In this document: positions 1-9,231 of the stretch, in pieces
How the letters are laid out: each line of letters begins with the position of its first letter
Numbering within the stretch: position 1 is the first letter of the stretch
Source: Aureispira sp964445645
GTDB lineage: Bacteria > Bacteroidota > Bacteroidia > Chitinophagales > Saprospiraceae
DNA length: 49,601 nt
Direction: 5' to 3'
Assembly: GCA_964445645.1 (NCBI GenBank)
Contig: CAYULH010000027.1
Location: 1-49,601, forward strand
Program-made: the position numbers and the translations under genes
The notes under the pieces: generated by a model
Told to the model about the DNA's origin: nothing
What the model saw: the letters and a program-made list of their open reading frames with translations, nothing else
The model's database searches: none

Positions 1-30
1 CTATCCACAATACACTTAAATGCAGATGCA

Positions 31-1224
31 TCAAACAATCCCCAAGCTCTTAAAATCTTGGAACCAAGCTCGCTGTGCGCCACCCTGCAACCAATCACGC
101 AAGATGGTGGCATAGATTTGACGAAAATCTATTTCAAAGCTCAAATCCCCCTTATCCAATTGCTCCAAATTGGGACCATTGTTATAAAAACCTTGTTTTT
201 TGAGCTTGCCGCCCATGAGATACACATTGTTGGCTGCGCCGTGGTCTGTTCCTCTGCTGCCGTTTTCGGCCACTCTCCTACCAAATTCCGAAAAGGTCAA
301 AATAAGCGTATTATCCCACAAACCTTGTGCTTTCAGGTCTTTGACAAAGGCCGTGATGGCATTGCTGTAGTTCTTGAAAAGGCGTTCTTGTTGCGGTGCT
401 TGATTCACGTGGGTATCAAAACCGCCCATATCGGCATAATAGATTTGCGTATCACTTCCGCCTGCCATCAAACTGGCAATTTGCTGCAAAGAGCCGCCTA
501 AGCCCCCCTTGGGATAATCGCCAATTGTTCCTTTTTTGTTACTTTTTTCTTGTAGATAATCGGCCGATTGGAGCGTTTGCCCAAGCGTTTTGTACAAATA
601 AGATACGGTTTCTTCCTCGTGTTCATGTTGGTGGTTGGCAATAGCACGCAACAAGGGGCTTTTGGTATTGTTGCGTAATTGGCGCAAGTTGTTGGTGGCA
701 AAACCACGAGCTTTTTTTCCTTTGAGGGCAAGACTCAGCGTGTCACTCAATTCTAGGGCATGGTGTGGGCTGCTTTGTTGCTGATCTAGGTAGCGTCCGA
801 GCCATCCTGTTGATAAAAACTCTTCGGCCTTGCTGCCTGTTTGCCAAATATCCATAGAGCGGAAATGGGAACGATCGGGGTTGGGATAACCCACATTATT
901 AATAACAGCCAAATCGCCTTGGTTGTACATATTTCGCAACACCTTCAGTTCTGGATGAAAGCCCAAGGTATCGTTGGCACGCAATACCGCACTAGCTGGA
1001 ATGCCTATAGTGGGTCTATTTTTATAATACAAATCATTGGTAAAAGGCACTACCGCATTCAGGCCATCGTTGCCGCCTGACCATTGGATAACAACCAATT
1101 TGCGTTCGCTTGCAGCTATTTTTTGGGGAGCAGAGAACGCCTGTAGGAATTGAGGGATCCAAAGGGTTCCGGCAGTGGCTAAGGTACTATTTTGGACAAA
1201 TTTTCTGCGTGATATTTTTTTCAT
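31..1224 (-). CDS. DUF1501 family protein with twin-arginine signal
   Basis: This 397-residue protein resembles the DUF1501 family, which is related to the sulfatase/alkaline phosphatase fold. The N-terminus has a Tat-type signal, SRRKFVQ followed by a hydrophobic stretch ending near AFSAP, so export in folded form is likely. Family-like motifs include VVIQWSGGNDGLN near the N-terminus, GGFDTHVNQ in the middle, and FSEFGRRVAENGSRGTDHG in the C-terminal half. I chose the ATG at 1224 because the only earlier start in frame is a TTG at 1266 that overlaps the upstream stop codon and would bury the twin-arginine motif. It follows the DUF1800 gene by 35 bp in the same direction. DUF1800/DUF1501 pairs are common in Bacteroidota and Planctomycetota; the biochemical role is unknown. 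Confidence 0.88.
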   Translation of the reverse strand: MKKISRRKFVQNSTLATAGTLWIPQFLQAFSAPQKIAASERKLVVIQWSGGNDGLNAVVPFTNDLYYKNRPTIGIPASAVLRANDTLGFHPELKVLRNMYNQGDLAVINNVGYPNPDRSHFRSMDIWQTGSKAEEFLSTGWLGRYLDQQQSSPHHALELSDTLSLALKGKKARGFATNNLRQLRNNTKSPLLRAIANHQHEHEEETVSYLYKTLGQTLQSADYLQEKSNKKGTIGDYPKGGLGGSLQQIASLMAGGSDTQIYYADMGGFDTHVNQAPQQERLFKNYSNAITAFVKDLKAQGLWDNTLILTFSEFGRRVAENGSRGTDHGAANNVYLMGGKLKKQGFYNNGPNLEQLDKGDLSFEIDFRQIYATILRDWLQGGAQRAWFQDFKSLGIV

Positions 1225-1259
1225 AATCGTTGGATTTTCTGAATTTTCATGGATTTTTT

Positions 1260-2648
1260 TTAACACAATTGGTACTCTGGCAAACTCATTAATACCATTA
1301 CTCTGGTTCTGAGGCGGTCTTCCGCTCTACTCTTGATCCATCGCTCCCACTCTTCGGGCAATCCATTGATTGGGATGGCTAACAAGTAGTTGGTAATTTC
1401 CTCGATTTGTTGAGGCTCTTTCATGCCGCTAAATGCTCGTTCTACAGCAGCAATATCATTGCTAATATTAAGCCCATTCATACGGCCTCCTTGTTTGCGC
1501 TCTGGCTGGTCGGGCAGGCGGAGATTGAGTTCTTTTTGTTTGAGTAAGAAGGCTGCCAAATTGAGTCGTAACAATAAAGTAGCATTATCAATCCAAGCTT
1601 TGCCACTGGTCCAGCCTGCTACGTTGGGGGGCTGAAACAACACCTGCCCCAATGCTCGTTGTGGCAAGATAATAGCCTTGGGGTCATCAAATTTTACATG
1701 CAGGGTTTTGGATAGGCCAACCAGTAGTTCAATGGGCGATTTTATTCTATTGCCTACGTTTTCGGGCGCATAAAACCATTCACTATCCAGCAGATGGCGC
1801 ATAGCCATTCCTATATTATAATTATTCTCATAAAGCTTATCCGCCAACTCCTCTATGGCTTGCTCATTGGGAATTTCATTAACAAAATATTGGTATAATT
1901 TGGTTGCTAAGAATTGGGCGCATTGGCGTTGTTCTAAGATAAAATCAATAATATCTTCTCCATCCCAATTGCCCGTGCGCCCCATAAAGGTTTTGCTCCC
2001 ATTGTCATGCTGTCGGGCATTAAAATCAAATGCGCCTGTAAAACGATTGGTAAACCAACCTGTAAACGCTCTTGCAGCCGCCTTAATATCTTGCTCAGTA
2101 TAATTACCTCTGCCCAAGGTAAATAACTCCATGAGTTCTCGTGCATAGTTCTCATTGGGTTTGTTCTTGCGATTTTGTTGGTTGTTGAGATACAAAATCA
2201 TAGCAGCATCCTTAGAAATAGCCACCAACAAATCCCTAAAATTACCCAAGGCATATTTTCGCAATACTTGCAATTGTTTGTAAGCAAAATCCACTCGATT
2301 GGGTTCACAAGCAAAGTGTCCATGCCAAAACAAGGTCATTTTTTCCATCAAAGCCTGATCTTGCTCGGCTATCATTTGGCGCATCCAATTGAGATTGAGC
2401 TTGGGGAGCAATTGCCTCAAATCCTTGGTGGCTTGTATTCGCTCCTTCTTGCCCATACTCTTGAACTGACTAGGGCTAGGAATACTGTAATTGGGACAAA
2501 CCACCTTTTGGGGTGTTTTTTTTGCGCCTTCAAATAAATTATTAATCACCTTGCTCAATGGCTGACGACGTAGACGCTGGTAATCTTCGGGAGACAAACC
2601 AAATCCTACTCGGCTGTATACATGCTTGATTTTTTCTTCGGTGGTCAT
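1260..2648 (-). CDS. DUF1800 family protein
   Basis: The product has 462 residues and fits the DUF1800 family. It starts with a helix typical of that family (SRVGFGLSPEDYQRL), followed by MTLFWHGHFAC, NYARELMELFTLGRGNYTE and a later QPPNVAGWTSGKAWID motif. No clear signal peptide is visible. It is the first gene of a likely two-gene unit with the DUF1501 gene downstream. The family's function is not known; it is usually found beside DUF1501 genes and is thought to act with them on exported substrates, which is inference from context. The ATG at 2648 is well placed relative to the family's usual N-terminus. Confidence 0.88.
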   Translation of the reverse strand: MTTEEKIKHVYSRVGFGLSPEDYQRLRRQPLSKVINNLFEGAKKTPQKVVCPNYSIPSPSQFKSMGKKERIQATKDLRQLLPKLNLNWMRQMIAEQDQALMEKMTLFWHGHFACEPNRVDFAYKQLQVLRKYALGNFRDLLVAISKDAAMILYLNNQQNRKNKPNENYARELMELFTLGRGNYTEQDIKAAARAFTGWFTNRFTGAFDFNARQHDNGSKTFMGRTGNWDGEDIIDFILEQRQCAQFLATKLYQYFVNEIPNEQAIEELADKLYENNYNIGMAMRHLLDSEWFYAPENVGNRIKSPIELLVGLSKTLHVKFDDPKAIILPQRALGQVLFQPPNVAGWTSGKAWIDNATLLLRLNLAAFLLKQKELNLRLPDQPERKQGGRMNGLNISNDIAAVERAFSGMKEPQQIEEITNYLLAIPINGLPEEWERWIKSRAEDRLRTRVMVLMSLPEYQLC

Positions 2649-2830
2649 CTTTTTTGGCTTATTGATTTTGAAACGACAAGGCGTAATGTACTTCTTATCT
2701 TTGGTTTATCATGAGAATGTTGGAAAAGTTGATTGTTAGATGTTTTTCAGAGCAAAAAGTTTAATGAACAGCATTTTTTTATTGATATTGAAGCTTGTTA
2801 CATGCTATAATTTAGAATCACCTCCATTAC

Positions 2831-2853
2831 AGTAGTGACAATACACCACTACT
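2831..2853 (+). other. Small hairpin in the agmatinase leader
   Basis: AGTAGTG and CACTACT form a 7-bp stem with a 9-nt loop, ending 21 bases before the ATG of the agmatinase-family gene. It could shape the ribosome-binding region. There is no T-run, so it is not a terminator. On the plus strand upstream, TATCTTTG at 2696-2703 matches the Bacteroidota -7 box, but the nearest TTG lies 25 bases before it, which is too far for a good promoter. Confidence 0.3.
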
Positions 2854-2874
2854 ACCAATTATTATAACATTACT

Positions 2875-3912
2875 ATGCCAAACACACCATTTGACCCCAG
2901 TGGTTATGCCCTTAAAAATGGTAATTTTATTGGTTTGCCCTATCAAGAGCCAACCGCACAAGTCATTTTGCTACCTATTCCTTGGGAGGCTACCGTTTCG
3001 AGTTCGGCAGGTACAGCCCAAGGCCCCGAAACTATTCGGGAAGCCTCCTATCAACTGGACTTGCTTGATTGGGATATTGACAAGGCATGGGAAACACGTA
3101 TCTATATGCCCCCTACTTCTATTGAAGTACACCAATGGAGTGAGGAGGCTAGAGCATTGGCTCTCAAGCACATTACAGCCTTGGAAGAAGGGAGCAATCC
3201 AGACCCTAGCTGGTCCAGTCTGGTCAATCAGTATTCTCAACAACTCAATGATTGGGTATATGCTAAAACTAGGACTTATCTAAAAAAACAACAAATTGTA
3301 GGGCTAATTGGGGGCGAACACAGCATCCCTTTTGGTTACTTAAAGGCATTGGCAGAGCAATATGAGGACTTTGGCATCTTGCAAATAGATGCCCATGCAG
3401 ATTTGAGGGTGGCTTATGAAGGATTGGAATATTCGCACGCTTCTATTTTTTATCAGGCACTAGAAAACATCCCTGCTATTGGGCAATTGACGCAGGTAGG
3501 CTTGCGGGATATAGCTCCCTCGGAATTGCGTTATGCTCAAACACATCCAGAGCGTGTTCAACAATTCTCTATGCCCTATATTCGCAGCCAGCAGTTTGCT
3601 GCACGGCATTCCTTTGAGGAAATTTGTGCAGCGATTATTGCCACCTTGCCCCATTATGTATACATTAGTTTTGATATTGATGGCTTGGACCCTTCGCTCT
3701 GCCCCTCTACAGGCACCCCTGTACCCGGTGGATTTAGTTTTTGGGAAGCCCAGTATCTTTTATTCCAGATTCATGCAAGTGGCCGTCAAATCATTGGTTT
3801 TGATTTATCGGAAGTGGGCAGTGGTTCGGAGTGGGATGGCAATGTGGGCGCACGTATGGCTTACAAATTGGCTATTTTGGCGCAAGCCTCACAACAAAAT
3901 CAATTGGCCTAA
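2875..3912 (+). CDS. Agmatinase/arginase (ureohydrolase) family protein
   Basis: The 345-residue protein belongs to the ureohydrolase family, Mn-dependent enzymes that hydrolyse guanidino groups and release urea (or formamide in HutG). All metal-binding motifs are present: GGEHS at 146-150, DAHAD at 172-176, SHAS at 187-190, and DIDGLDPS at 267-274. The VPGG after the last motif is typical of the family. No signal peptide is seen, so it is cytoplasmic. In Bacteroidota, agmatinases of this kind usually work after arginine decarboxylase in polyamine synthesis, but no such gene is in the window. Substrate cannot be settled between agmatine, arginine and formimidoylglutamate from motifs alone. 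A GDPD gene follows 35 bp downstream, likely co-transcribed. Confidence 0.88.
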   Translation: MPNTPFDPSGYALKNGNFIGLPYQEPTAQVILLPIPWEATVSSSAGTAQGPETIREASYQLDLLDWDIDKAWETRIYMPPTSIEVHQWSEEARALALKHITALEEGSNPDPSWSSLVNQYSQQLNDWVYAKTRTYLKKQQIVGLIGGEHSIPFGYLKALAEQYEDFGILQIDAHADLRVAYEGLEYSHASIFYQALENIPAIGQLTQVGLRDIAPSELRYAQTHPERVQQFSMPYIRSQQFAARHSFEEICAAIIATLPHYVYISFDIDGLDPSLCPSTGTPVPGGFSFWEAQYLLFQIHASGRQIIGFDLSEVGSGSEWDGNVGARMAYKLAILAQASQQNQLA

Positions 3913-3947
3913 GGCTGCTATTTTTAGTTTAACTAAACACTATACTT

Positions 3948-4817
3948 ATGTTTACGGTACACGGACATCGTGGGTGTCGGGCTTATTTGCCCGAAAATAC
4001 CATCCCTGCCTTTATCAAAGCGGCTGCGCTAGGCTGCCACGCCTTAGAAATGGATGTGGTTATTACCAAAGACCAACAAGTGTTGGTTTCGCATGAGCCT
4101 TGGCTCAATGCCGAAATTTGCCTGAGTCCAACAGGCCAAACCATGACTCCTGAAGAGGGGAAGCGTTATAATTTGTACCAGATGGATTATGCCCAAATCA
4201 AGCAGTTGGACTGTGGTAGTTTGGGGCATCCACGCTTTCCTGAGCAGCAGGGCATTCGTTGCTACAAGCCATCGCTCAAAGATACGATTGTAGCGATGGA
4301 TTATTTTTGTGCCATGCAGGGTTTGTTGCCGATGCAGTTTACGATTGAGGTAAAAAGGGAACCAGAGGATGATGGTATTTGGCACCCAAATGCAGAGCAG
4401 TTTATTCGGCTTATTTTGGCTGTTTTGGAAGAGCAGCAGGTCATGGAACGAACTATGTTGCAGTCCTTTGATTTGGAATGCTTGCAGTGGGCCAAACGCT
4501 TGGCTCCCGATTTGCGCCTATCTTACCTAACGGATAACGATCGGCCTTTGTCAGAGAATTTGGCCTTGCTTGATTTTTTTCCGGGTACTTATGGTCCCAA
4601 TTTCAAATACATCACCAAAGAAATGATGCAAGAAGCTCAAGCATTGGGTTTGGCTGTGATTCCTTGGACAGTCAATGAAGCAGAAGACATTATTCGCCTA
4701 ATGGATTGGGGGGTAGCGGGTTTGATTTCGGATTATCCCAAACGGGTATTGGATATACAAAGGCAACGCCAGCAAGCCAGCCTAACTAAGCAGGATCTGC
4801 CTGATAGTTATTTTTGA
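3948..4817 (+). CDS. Glycerophosphodiester phosphodiesterase
   Basis: This is a 289-residue GDPD-family enzyme that hydrolyses glycerophosphodiesters to glycerol 3-phosphate and an alcohol. The catalytic signature is clear: HGHRG at residues 5-9, PENT at 15-18, EMD at 34-36 and the catalytic-type His at 49. The C-terminal part keeps the TIM-barrel motifs VIPWTVNEAEDI and GLISDYPKR. There is no signal peptide, so a cytoplasmic UgpQ-like role in lipid head-group turnover fits better than a periplasmic GlpQ role. It sits 35 bp after the agmatinase gene. Its last 32 bp overlap the 3' end of convergent truB. Confidence 0.92.
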   Translation: MFTVHGHRGCRAYLPENTIPAFIKAAALGCHALEMDVVITKDQQVLVSHEPWLNAEICLSPTGQTMTPEEGKRYNLYQMDYAQIKQLDCGSLGHPRFPEQQGIRCYKPSLKDTIVAMDYFCAMQGLLPMQFTIEVKREPEDDGIWHPNAEQFIRLILAVLEEQQVMERTMLQSFDLECLQWAKRLAPDLRLSYLTDNDRPLSENLALLDFFPGTYGPNFKYITKEMMQEAQALGLAVIPWTVNEAEDIIRLMDWGVAGLISDYPKRVLDIQRQRQQASLTKQDLPDSYF

Positions 4818-5499
4818 TGTGCTCAATCAATTCCTCCAAATTCCAAGCATCCTCCAAGGAGTAGGCTCCAATATGAGTGCGGCGCAATTTGGTCAAGTAG
4901 GCTCCATTGTCCAAGGCTTTGCCAAAATCGTGTACCAAGGAGCGAATGTAAGTGCCTTTGCTGCACTGTATTTCAAATTCTACCCGCCCATTGGCCTCTA
5001 TTTTGGGCAATTCAAAACGGTCAATGGTTACTTGGCGCGATTTGACACGCACCTTTTCGCCTGCTCTGGCTTTTTTGTACAAGGGCTGCCCATTGACCTT
5101 AATGGCCGAGAACATGGGCGGTACTTGTTCTATTTCGCCCAAGAATTGAGGTAGGGCATTTTTAATTTTTTCAGGGCTTAATGCACTAATATCAAATTGC
5201 TGCTCAATGGCTGTTTCTGCATCATAAGAAGGCGTAGTAGCACCCAACTGAAAATGACCATCGTATACTTTGTATAGGGCTTGATAGGAATCTATCTTTT
5301 TGGTAAATTTTCCTGTGCAGAGAATCAATAAGCCTGTTGCCAAGGGGTCGAGCGTGCCAGCATGGCCTACCTTGATTTTGCGTACGCCCAGTGCTTTGCG
5401 AAGGGCATAACGCACCTTGTTGACCACATCAAAAGAAGTCCACTCCAAGGGTTTGTCAATCAATAAAACGGCTCCTGCCTGAAAGTCATGCTGCTGCAT
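4786..5499 (-). CDS. truB: tRNA pseudouridine(55) synthase TruB
   Basis: TruB makes pseudouridine 55 in the T-loop of tRNAs. The N-terminus has GAVLLIDKPLEWTSFDVV, and the catalytic motif GHAGTLDPLATG places the nucleophilic Asp at residue 51. Further family motifs are YDAETAIEQQ, VPPMFSAIKVNGQPLYKKAR and CSKGTYIRSLVHDFG. At 237 residues it is shorter than the E. coli enzyme because it lacks a C-terminal PUA domain, as is usual in Bacteroidota. Its 3' end overlaps the convergent GDPD gene by 32 bp. No ribF or infB neighbour, often seen with truB, is in the window. Confidence 0.96.
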   Translation of the reverse strand: MQQHDFQAGAVLLIDKPLEWTSFDVVNKVRYALRKALGVRKIKVGHAGTLDPLATGLLILCTGKFTKKIDSYQALYKVYDGHFQLGATTPSYDAETAIEQQFDISALSPEKIKNALPQFLGEIEQVPPMFSAIKVNGQPLYKKARAGEKVRVKSRQVTIDRFELPKIEANGRVEFEIQCSKGTYIRSLVHDFGKALDNGAYLTKLRRTHIGAYSLEDAWNLEELIEHIKNNYQADPA

Positions 5500-5542
5500 A
5501 GATAATTTACCTTATAGTTCCTATTATAATAGAATACGTTTT

Positions 5543-6361
5543 TTACCGACTAATCAATTCGGACTTGACCCGTGCCTCCTTGACCAAGAATTCCTTTTTC
5601 GAGGGCCCTAAGTGTTTTCTTTCCTTACTATAAAACACTTTGCCAAAAGAGTAAGTATTGGGCGTAACATTATAACAATCGGCATAATAGCCCCCTTGGC
5701 GTTCGGGGACTTTGCTGGTGGTGTTCACCCAACGCGACACCCCATAATAATGGAGTGGTGTTTTTCGGTTGTAATACACTTTTTCACCTGTTTTGGATAA
5801 TTTTAGGCGTTTGAATTCAAAATCCTTGAACGAATTTTCGGGGTCGGCTATGATTTCTGGAATAGTGGTGCTAAAATCTTCAGGCACTTCATAATAAACT
5901 GCCAAAATACTATCTCTGTTAATTTCAGTCATCTTAGAAAAAGCCGCATAAACAGGTTCATTGGGCAAACTGGTCATAAACTGATAATGATACATCCAGT
6001 GTCCATCTTTGTTGGGATCCCCTACCGGCAATTGATAAATGACCACACTGTCCTTGCCTCCATTGACTTTCCATACCGAGTACTGCTTTCTGTTGGCATC
6101 TCCAAGAGTATTGTATTGGACAAATCTACCCGAAAGCATAGCCTTGAGTCGAGGAATATTACCTTTGACATCTCTGTAAGTAGATGGGGCGGTTACATCT
6201 TTGCCATAAAGCAACATATTATCTACTTCTGTTCCTTTTCTTTGACTAACTACGGGATTGCCCAAGTCAATGGTTCCCTGACAAGCCATAAAGCCATAAC
6301 TGGTGAGCAATACTACCAATGCGATGAGGGGCAATTGATTTAATTTCAATAATTGGTTCAT
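5543..6361 (-). CDS. Lipoprotein, possible CpcT/CpeT-like domain
   Basis: The 272-residue protein has a lipoprotein signal: a hydrophobic stretch followed by FMAC, with the lipid-carrying Cys at 27. The segment LKAMLSGRF, then YQLPVGDPNKDGHWMYHYQ and NEPVYAAFSKM, then the Tyr-rich YYADCYNVTPNTYSFGKVFY, resembles the CpcT/CpeT domain known from phycobilin lyases and also found in non-photosynthetic Bacteroidota. The match is by eye and is uncertain. If right, the fold is a calycin-type barrel that may bind a small hydrophobic ligand. It lies upstream of truB on the same strand with a 43-bp gap. The gene on its 5' side, parC, is divergent. Confidence 0.6.
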   Translation of the reverse strand: MNQLLKLNQLPLIALVVLLTSYGFMACQGTIDLGNPVVSQRKGTEVDNMLLYGKDVTAPSTYRDVKGNIPRLKAMLSGRFVQYNTLGDANRKQYSVWKVNGGKDSVVIYQLPVGDPNKDGHWMYHYQFMTSLPNEPVYAAFSKMTEINRDSILAVYYEVPEDFSTTIPEIIADPENSFKDFEFKRLKLSKTGEKVYYNRKTPLHYYGVSRWVNTTSKVPERQGGYYADCYNVTPNTYSFGKVFYSKERKHLGPSKKEFLVKEARVKSELISR

Positions 6362-6605
6362 ATTTATAAAAAATTCCTATACATAGGGCCAAAGTAAAAC
6401 TTCAGCAATTGATTGTTTTGGTTCTTGCCAAAATAAATAATAAATTGAATTTTGTGGCTTTTCCAGAAAGGATTATTAGGTATAATTACGTTCAATTTAA
6501 TTAAAACAACTGGTAACCATATACGTTATTCTAGGTTTAACAGGAATGCTTTATTTAAAATGACACATTTTGTTCCTTTTACTCCTTTTTTAAAACAAAA
6601 AGTTG

Positions 6606-6613
6606 TATATTTG
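6606..6613 (+). promoter_or_regulatory. Putative -7 box for parC
   Basis: TATATTTG matches the Bacteroidota -7 consensus TAnnTTTG and lies 30 bp before the parC ATG. No TTG is found at the usual 19-21 bp upstream; the nearest is at 6570-6572, so the promoter is only half supported. The rest of the 281-bp gap between 6361 and 6643 is AT-rich and shows no gene. Confidence 0.4.
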
Positions 6614-6642
6614 CCTCCTAAGTAACACAAGTTATACTAAAA

Positions 6643-9189
6643 ATGGAAAATAATAACAATACCCCTGAAGAAGAGTTTGACAACGAAGAACAGGCCAATG
6701 AAGATATTGTACCCATAGATGTAGTCAAGGACATGTACAAGGATTACTTTCTGGATTATGCTTCTTATGTAATTCTGGAACGTGCCATTCCGACCGCACA
6801 AGATGGCCTCAAGCCTGTGCAACGACGCATTTTGCATTCTATGTTTTTGATGAATGATGGGCGTTTTCACAAAGTTGCCAATGTTATTGGGCAAACCATG
6901 CAATTTCACCCTCATGGTGATGCCGCTATTGGGGATGCCTTGGTGCATTTGGGTCAAAAGAACTTACTGATTGATTGTCAGGGTAACTGGGGCGATGTAC
7001 GCACGGGTGATCGGGCTGCTGCAGCTCGTTATATTGAGGCACGTCTTTCCAAATTTGCCTTAGATATTGCTTTCAATCCCAAAACGACCGAATTTCAACT
7101 CTCGTATGACGGGCGTAAGAAAGAGCCAATTTTGCTGCCTGTTAAGTTTCCATTGCTGTTGGCGCAGGGGGTTGAAGGGATTGCTGTAGGGCTTTCGACC
7201 AAGATTTTGCCACATAACTTTGTGGAGTTGATCAAAGCGTCTATTGATGTGCTGCGTGGCAAAAAAATCACACTTTACCCTGATTTTAGTACAGGGGGTT
7301 CGGCTGATTTTTCGGCTTATAATGGTGGCAAACGTGGCGGAAAAGTACGAGTGCGTGCTAAGATCAATATTCTGGACAAAAAGCGGCTTACTGTTACTGA
7401 AATTCCCTATGGAACAACTACTACGGGTATTATTGAAAGTATTATTAAGGCCAATAATAAGAATAAGATCAAAATCAAACGGGTGGTAGACAATACGGCT
7501 GCCGATGTAGAGATTTTGATAGAATTGCCCTCTGGTGCTTCGCCCGAAGTCACTATGGATGCCCTGTATGCTTTTACCGATTGTGAGGTTTCTATTTCGC
7601 CCAATGCTTGTACGATTGATAAGGATACGCCTGTATTTACTACTGTAGAGGAGTTATTAACCATTAGCACAGAACGTACAAAGTATCTCTTGGAGTGGGA
7701 ACTCAAAAACCGCAAACAAGAGCTGGATGATAAATGGCATCAATCGAGTTTGGAGAAGATTTTTATTGAGAATAAAATCTATTTGGCTATTGAAGAATGC
7801 GAATCGTGGGAGGAGGTGCTTGTAGCTGTAGAACAGGGTTTGCAGCCCCATATTGCTCACATCAAACGCCCTATTGTAGAGGATGATATTGTTCGCCTGA
7901 CGGAAATCAAAATCAAGCGCATTTCCAAGTATAATAAGTTCAAGGCAGATGAGTTATTGTTAGCCATAGAAGAGGAATTGGCAGAGGTAGAACATCATTT
8001 GGCTCATCTCACGCCTTATGCTATTGATTATTTCAAGGATTTGCTCAAAAAGTATGGCAAGGACAGAGAGCGCAAAACAGAGATTGCCAATTTTGGAGTC
8101 ATTGATGCCGCTAGTGTGGTGGTTAATAATGCCAAATTGTACATCAATCGTGCCGAGGGTTTTATTGGTTATGGATTGAAAAAAGATGAATTCATTTCGG
8201 AGTGTTCTGATATGGATGATGTTATTGTCTTCTATAAAGATGGGTCGTACAAAGTAGTTAGAATTGCCGATAAGGTATTTGTGGGCAAACATCCGCTGCA
8301 TGTAGCTGTATGGAAAAAAGGGGACGAGCGCATGATTTACAACATGGCTTATGCCGATTTGGACAAAGGGGTTAATTATGTCAAGCGTTTTAATGTTTCG
8401 GCCATTACTAGAGACAAGCTTTATCCAGTAGCCAGCAAGGTAGAAAATTCCAAGCTCCTGCACTTCTCCGTCAATCCTAATGGAGAAGCAGAAGTTATAC
8501 ACGTACAACTCACCCAAAGTTGTACCGCCAAGAAAAAGGAATTTGAATATGATTTTGCAGAATTGGCCGTCAAGGGGCGTAATTCCAGAGGCAATATTCT
8601 AAGCAAGTATCCCATCCGAAAAATTAAAACCATTCAGCAAGGAATATCTACTTTGGGAGCTATCAAGATCTGGTATGATGATACCACGGGCCGCATCAAT
8701 ACCTCGGCTTATGGGCGTTATATTGGTGCTTTTGAAGAAGAAGATCGCATTATTGCACTGTATAGTGATGGTTCTTATGAATTGACCAACTATGAATTGA
8801 CCAATCGTTATGATAATAAAACCTTGTTGGAAATTCAGAAATGGGACGAATCTACCGTGGTGTCGTCCGTGCATTATGATGGCGAGCGCAAGGCAACTTA
8901 TGTGAAGCGTTTTCAGATAGAAACCAATACGTTGGGGCAAAAATTCAATTTCTTACCCAATGAGTATGTCAGCACCAAGTTGCTACTGGGCACCTTGCAC
9001 CCCGATCCTGAAATAAAATACAAGGTTCGGGCTGGACGCTCCAAGACGGTAGAGGGCCAAATAAAACTCAATGAGTTTATTGATATAAAAGGCTGGAAAG
9101 CACTGGGCAACAAGCTAGACGATAGCAAATTATTGGCCGTCAAAGCTCTGCATAAACCCCTTGAAATTAAGGAAGAGGAAACCGTTTAA
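6643..9189 (+). CDS. parC: DNA topoisomerase IV subunit A (ParC type)
   Basis: The 848-residue protein is a type IIA topoisomerase A subunit that cuts and religates DNA to decatenate chromosomes. The start of the catalytic domain is DYASYVILERAIPTAQDGLKP at about 38-58. The quinolone-resistance region includes HPHGDAAIGDALV. The catalytic Tyr is at 130 in AAARYIEARL. A winged-helix and coiled-coil region follows, then a divergent C-terminal beta-pinwheel from about 500 on. I see no GyrA box, which favours ParC over GyrA. The parE gene is not adjacent, unlike in many Bacteroidota. A bidirectional hairpin terminator follows immediately. Confidence 0.92.
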   Translation: MENNNNTPEEEFDNEEQANEDIVPIDVVKDMYKDYFLDYASYVILERAIPTAQDGLKPVQRRILHSMFLMNDGRFHKVANVIGQTMQFHPHGDAAIGDALVHLGQKNLLIDCQGNWGDVRTGDRAAAARYIEARLSKFALDIAFNPKTTEFQLSYDGRKKEPILLPVKFPLLLAQGVEGIAVGLSTKILPHNFVELIKASIDVLRGKKITLYPDFSTGGSADFSAYNGGKRGGKVRVRAKINILDKKRLTVTEIPYGTTTTGIIESIIKANNKNKIKIKRVVDNTAADVEILIELPSGASPEVTMDALYAFTDCEVSISPNACTIDKDTPVFTTVEELLTISTERTKYLLEWELKNRKQELDDKWHQSSLEKIFIENKIYLAIEECESWEEVLVAVEQGLQPHIAHIKRPIVEDDIVRLTEIKIKRISKYNKFKADELLLAIEEELAEVEHHLAHLTPYAIDYFKDLLKKYGKDRERKTEIANFGVIDAASVVVNNAKLYINRAEGFIGYGLKKDEFISECSDMDDVIVFYKDGSYKVVRIADKVFVGKHPLHVAVWKKGDERMIYNMAYADLDKGVNYVKRFNVSAITRDKLYPVASKVENSKLLHFSVNPNGEAEVIHVQLTQSCTAKKKEFEYDFAELAVKGRNSRGNILSKYPIRKIKTIQQGISTLGAIKIWYDDTTGRINTSAYGRYIGAFEEEDRIIALYSDGSYELTNYELTNRYDNKTLLEIQKWDESTVVSSVHYDGERKATYVKRFQIETNTLGQKFNFLPNEYVSTKLLLGTLHPDPEIKYKVRAGRSKTVEGQIKLNEFIDIKGWKALGNKLDDSKLLAVKALHKPLEIKEEETV

Positions 9190-9195
9190 ATAAAT

Positions 9196-9225
9196 AGGAG
9201 TCACCCCACGTATGGGATGACTCCT
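9196..9225. terminator. Bidirectional hairpin between parC and FG-GAP gene
   Basis: AGGAGTCA pairs with TGACTCCT, then after one C-A mismatch CCCA pairs with TGGG around a CGTA loop. The hairpin fills the 42-bp gap between the convergent parC and FG-GAP genes. T-runs are weak on both sides. Confidence 0.7.
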
Positions 9226-9231
9226 GCTTCA

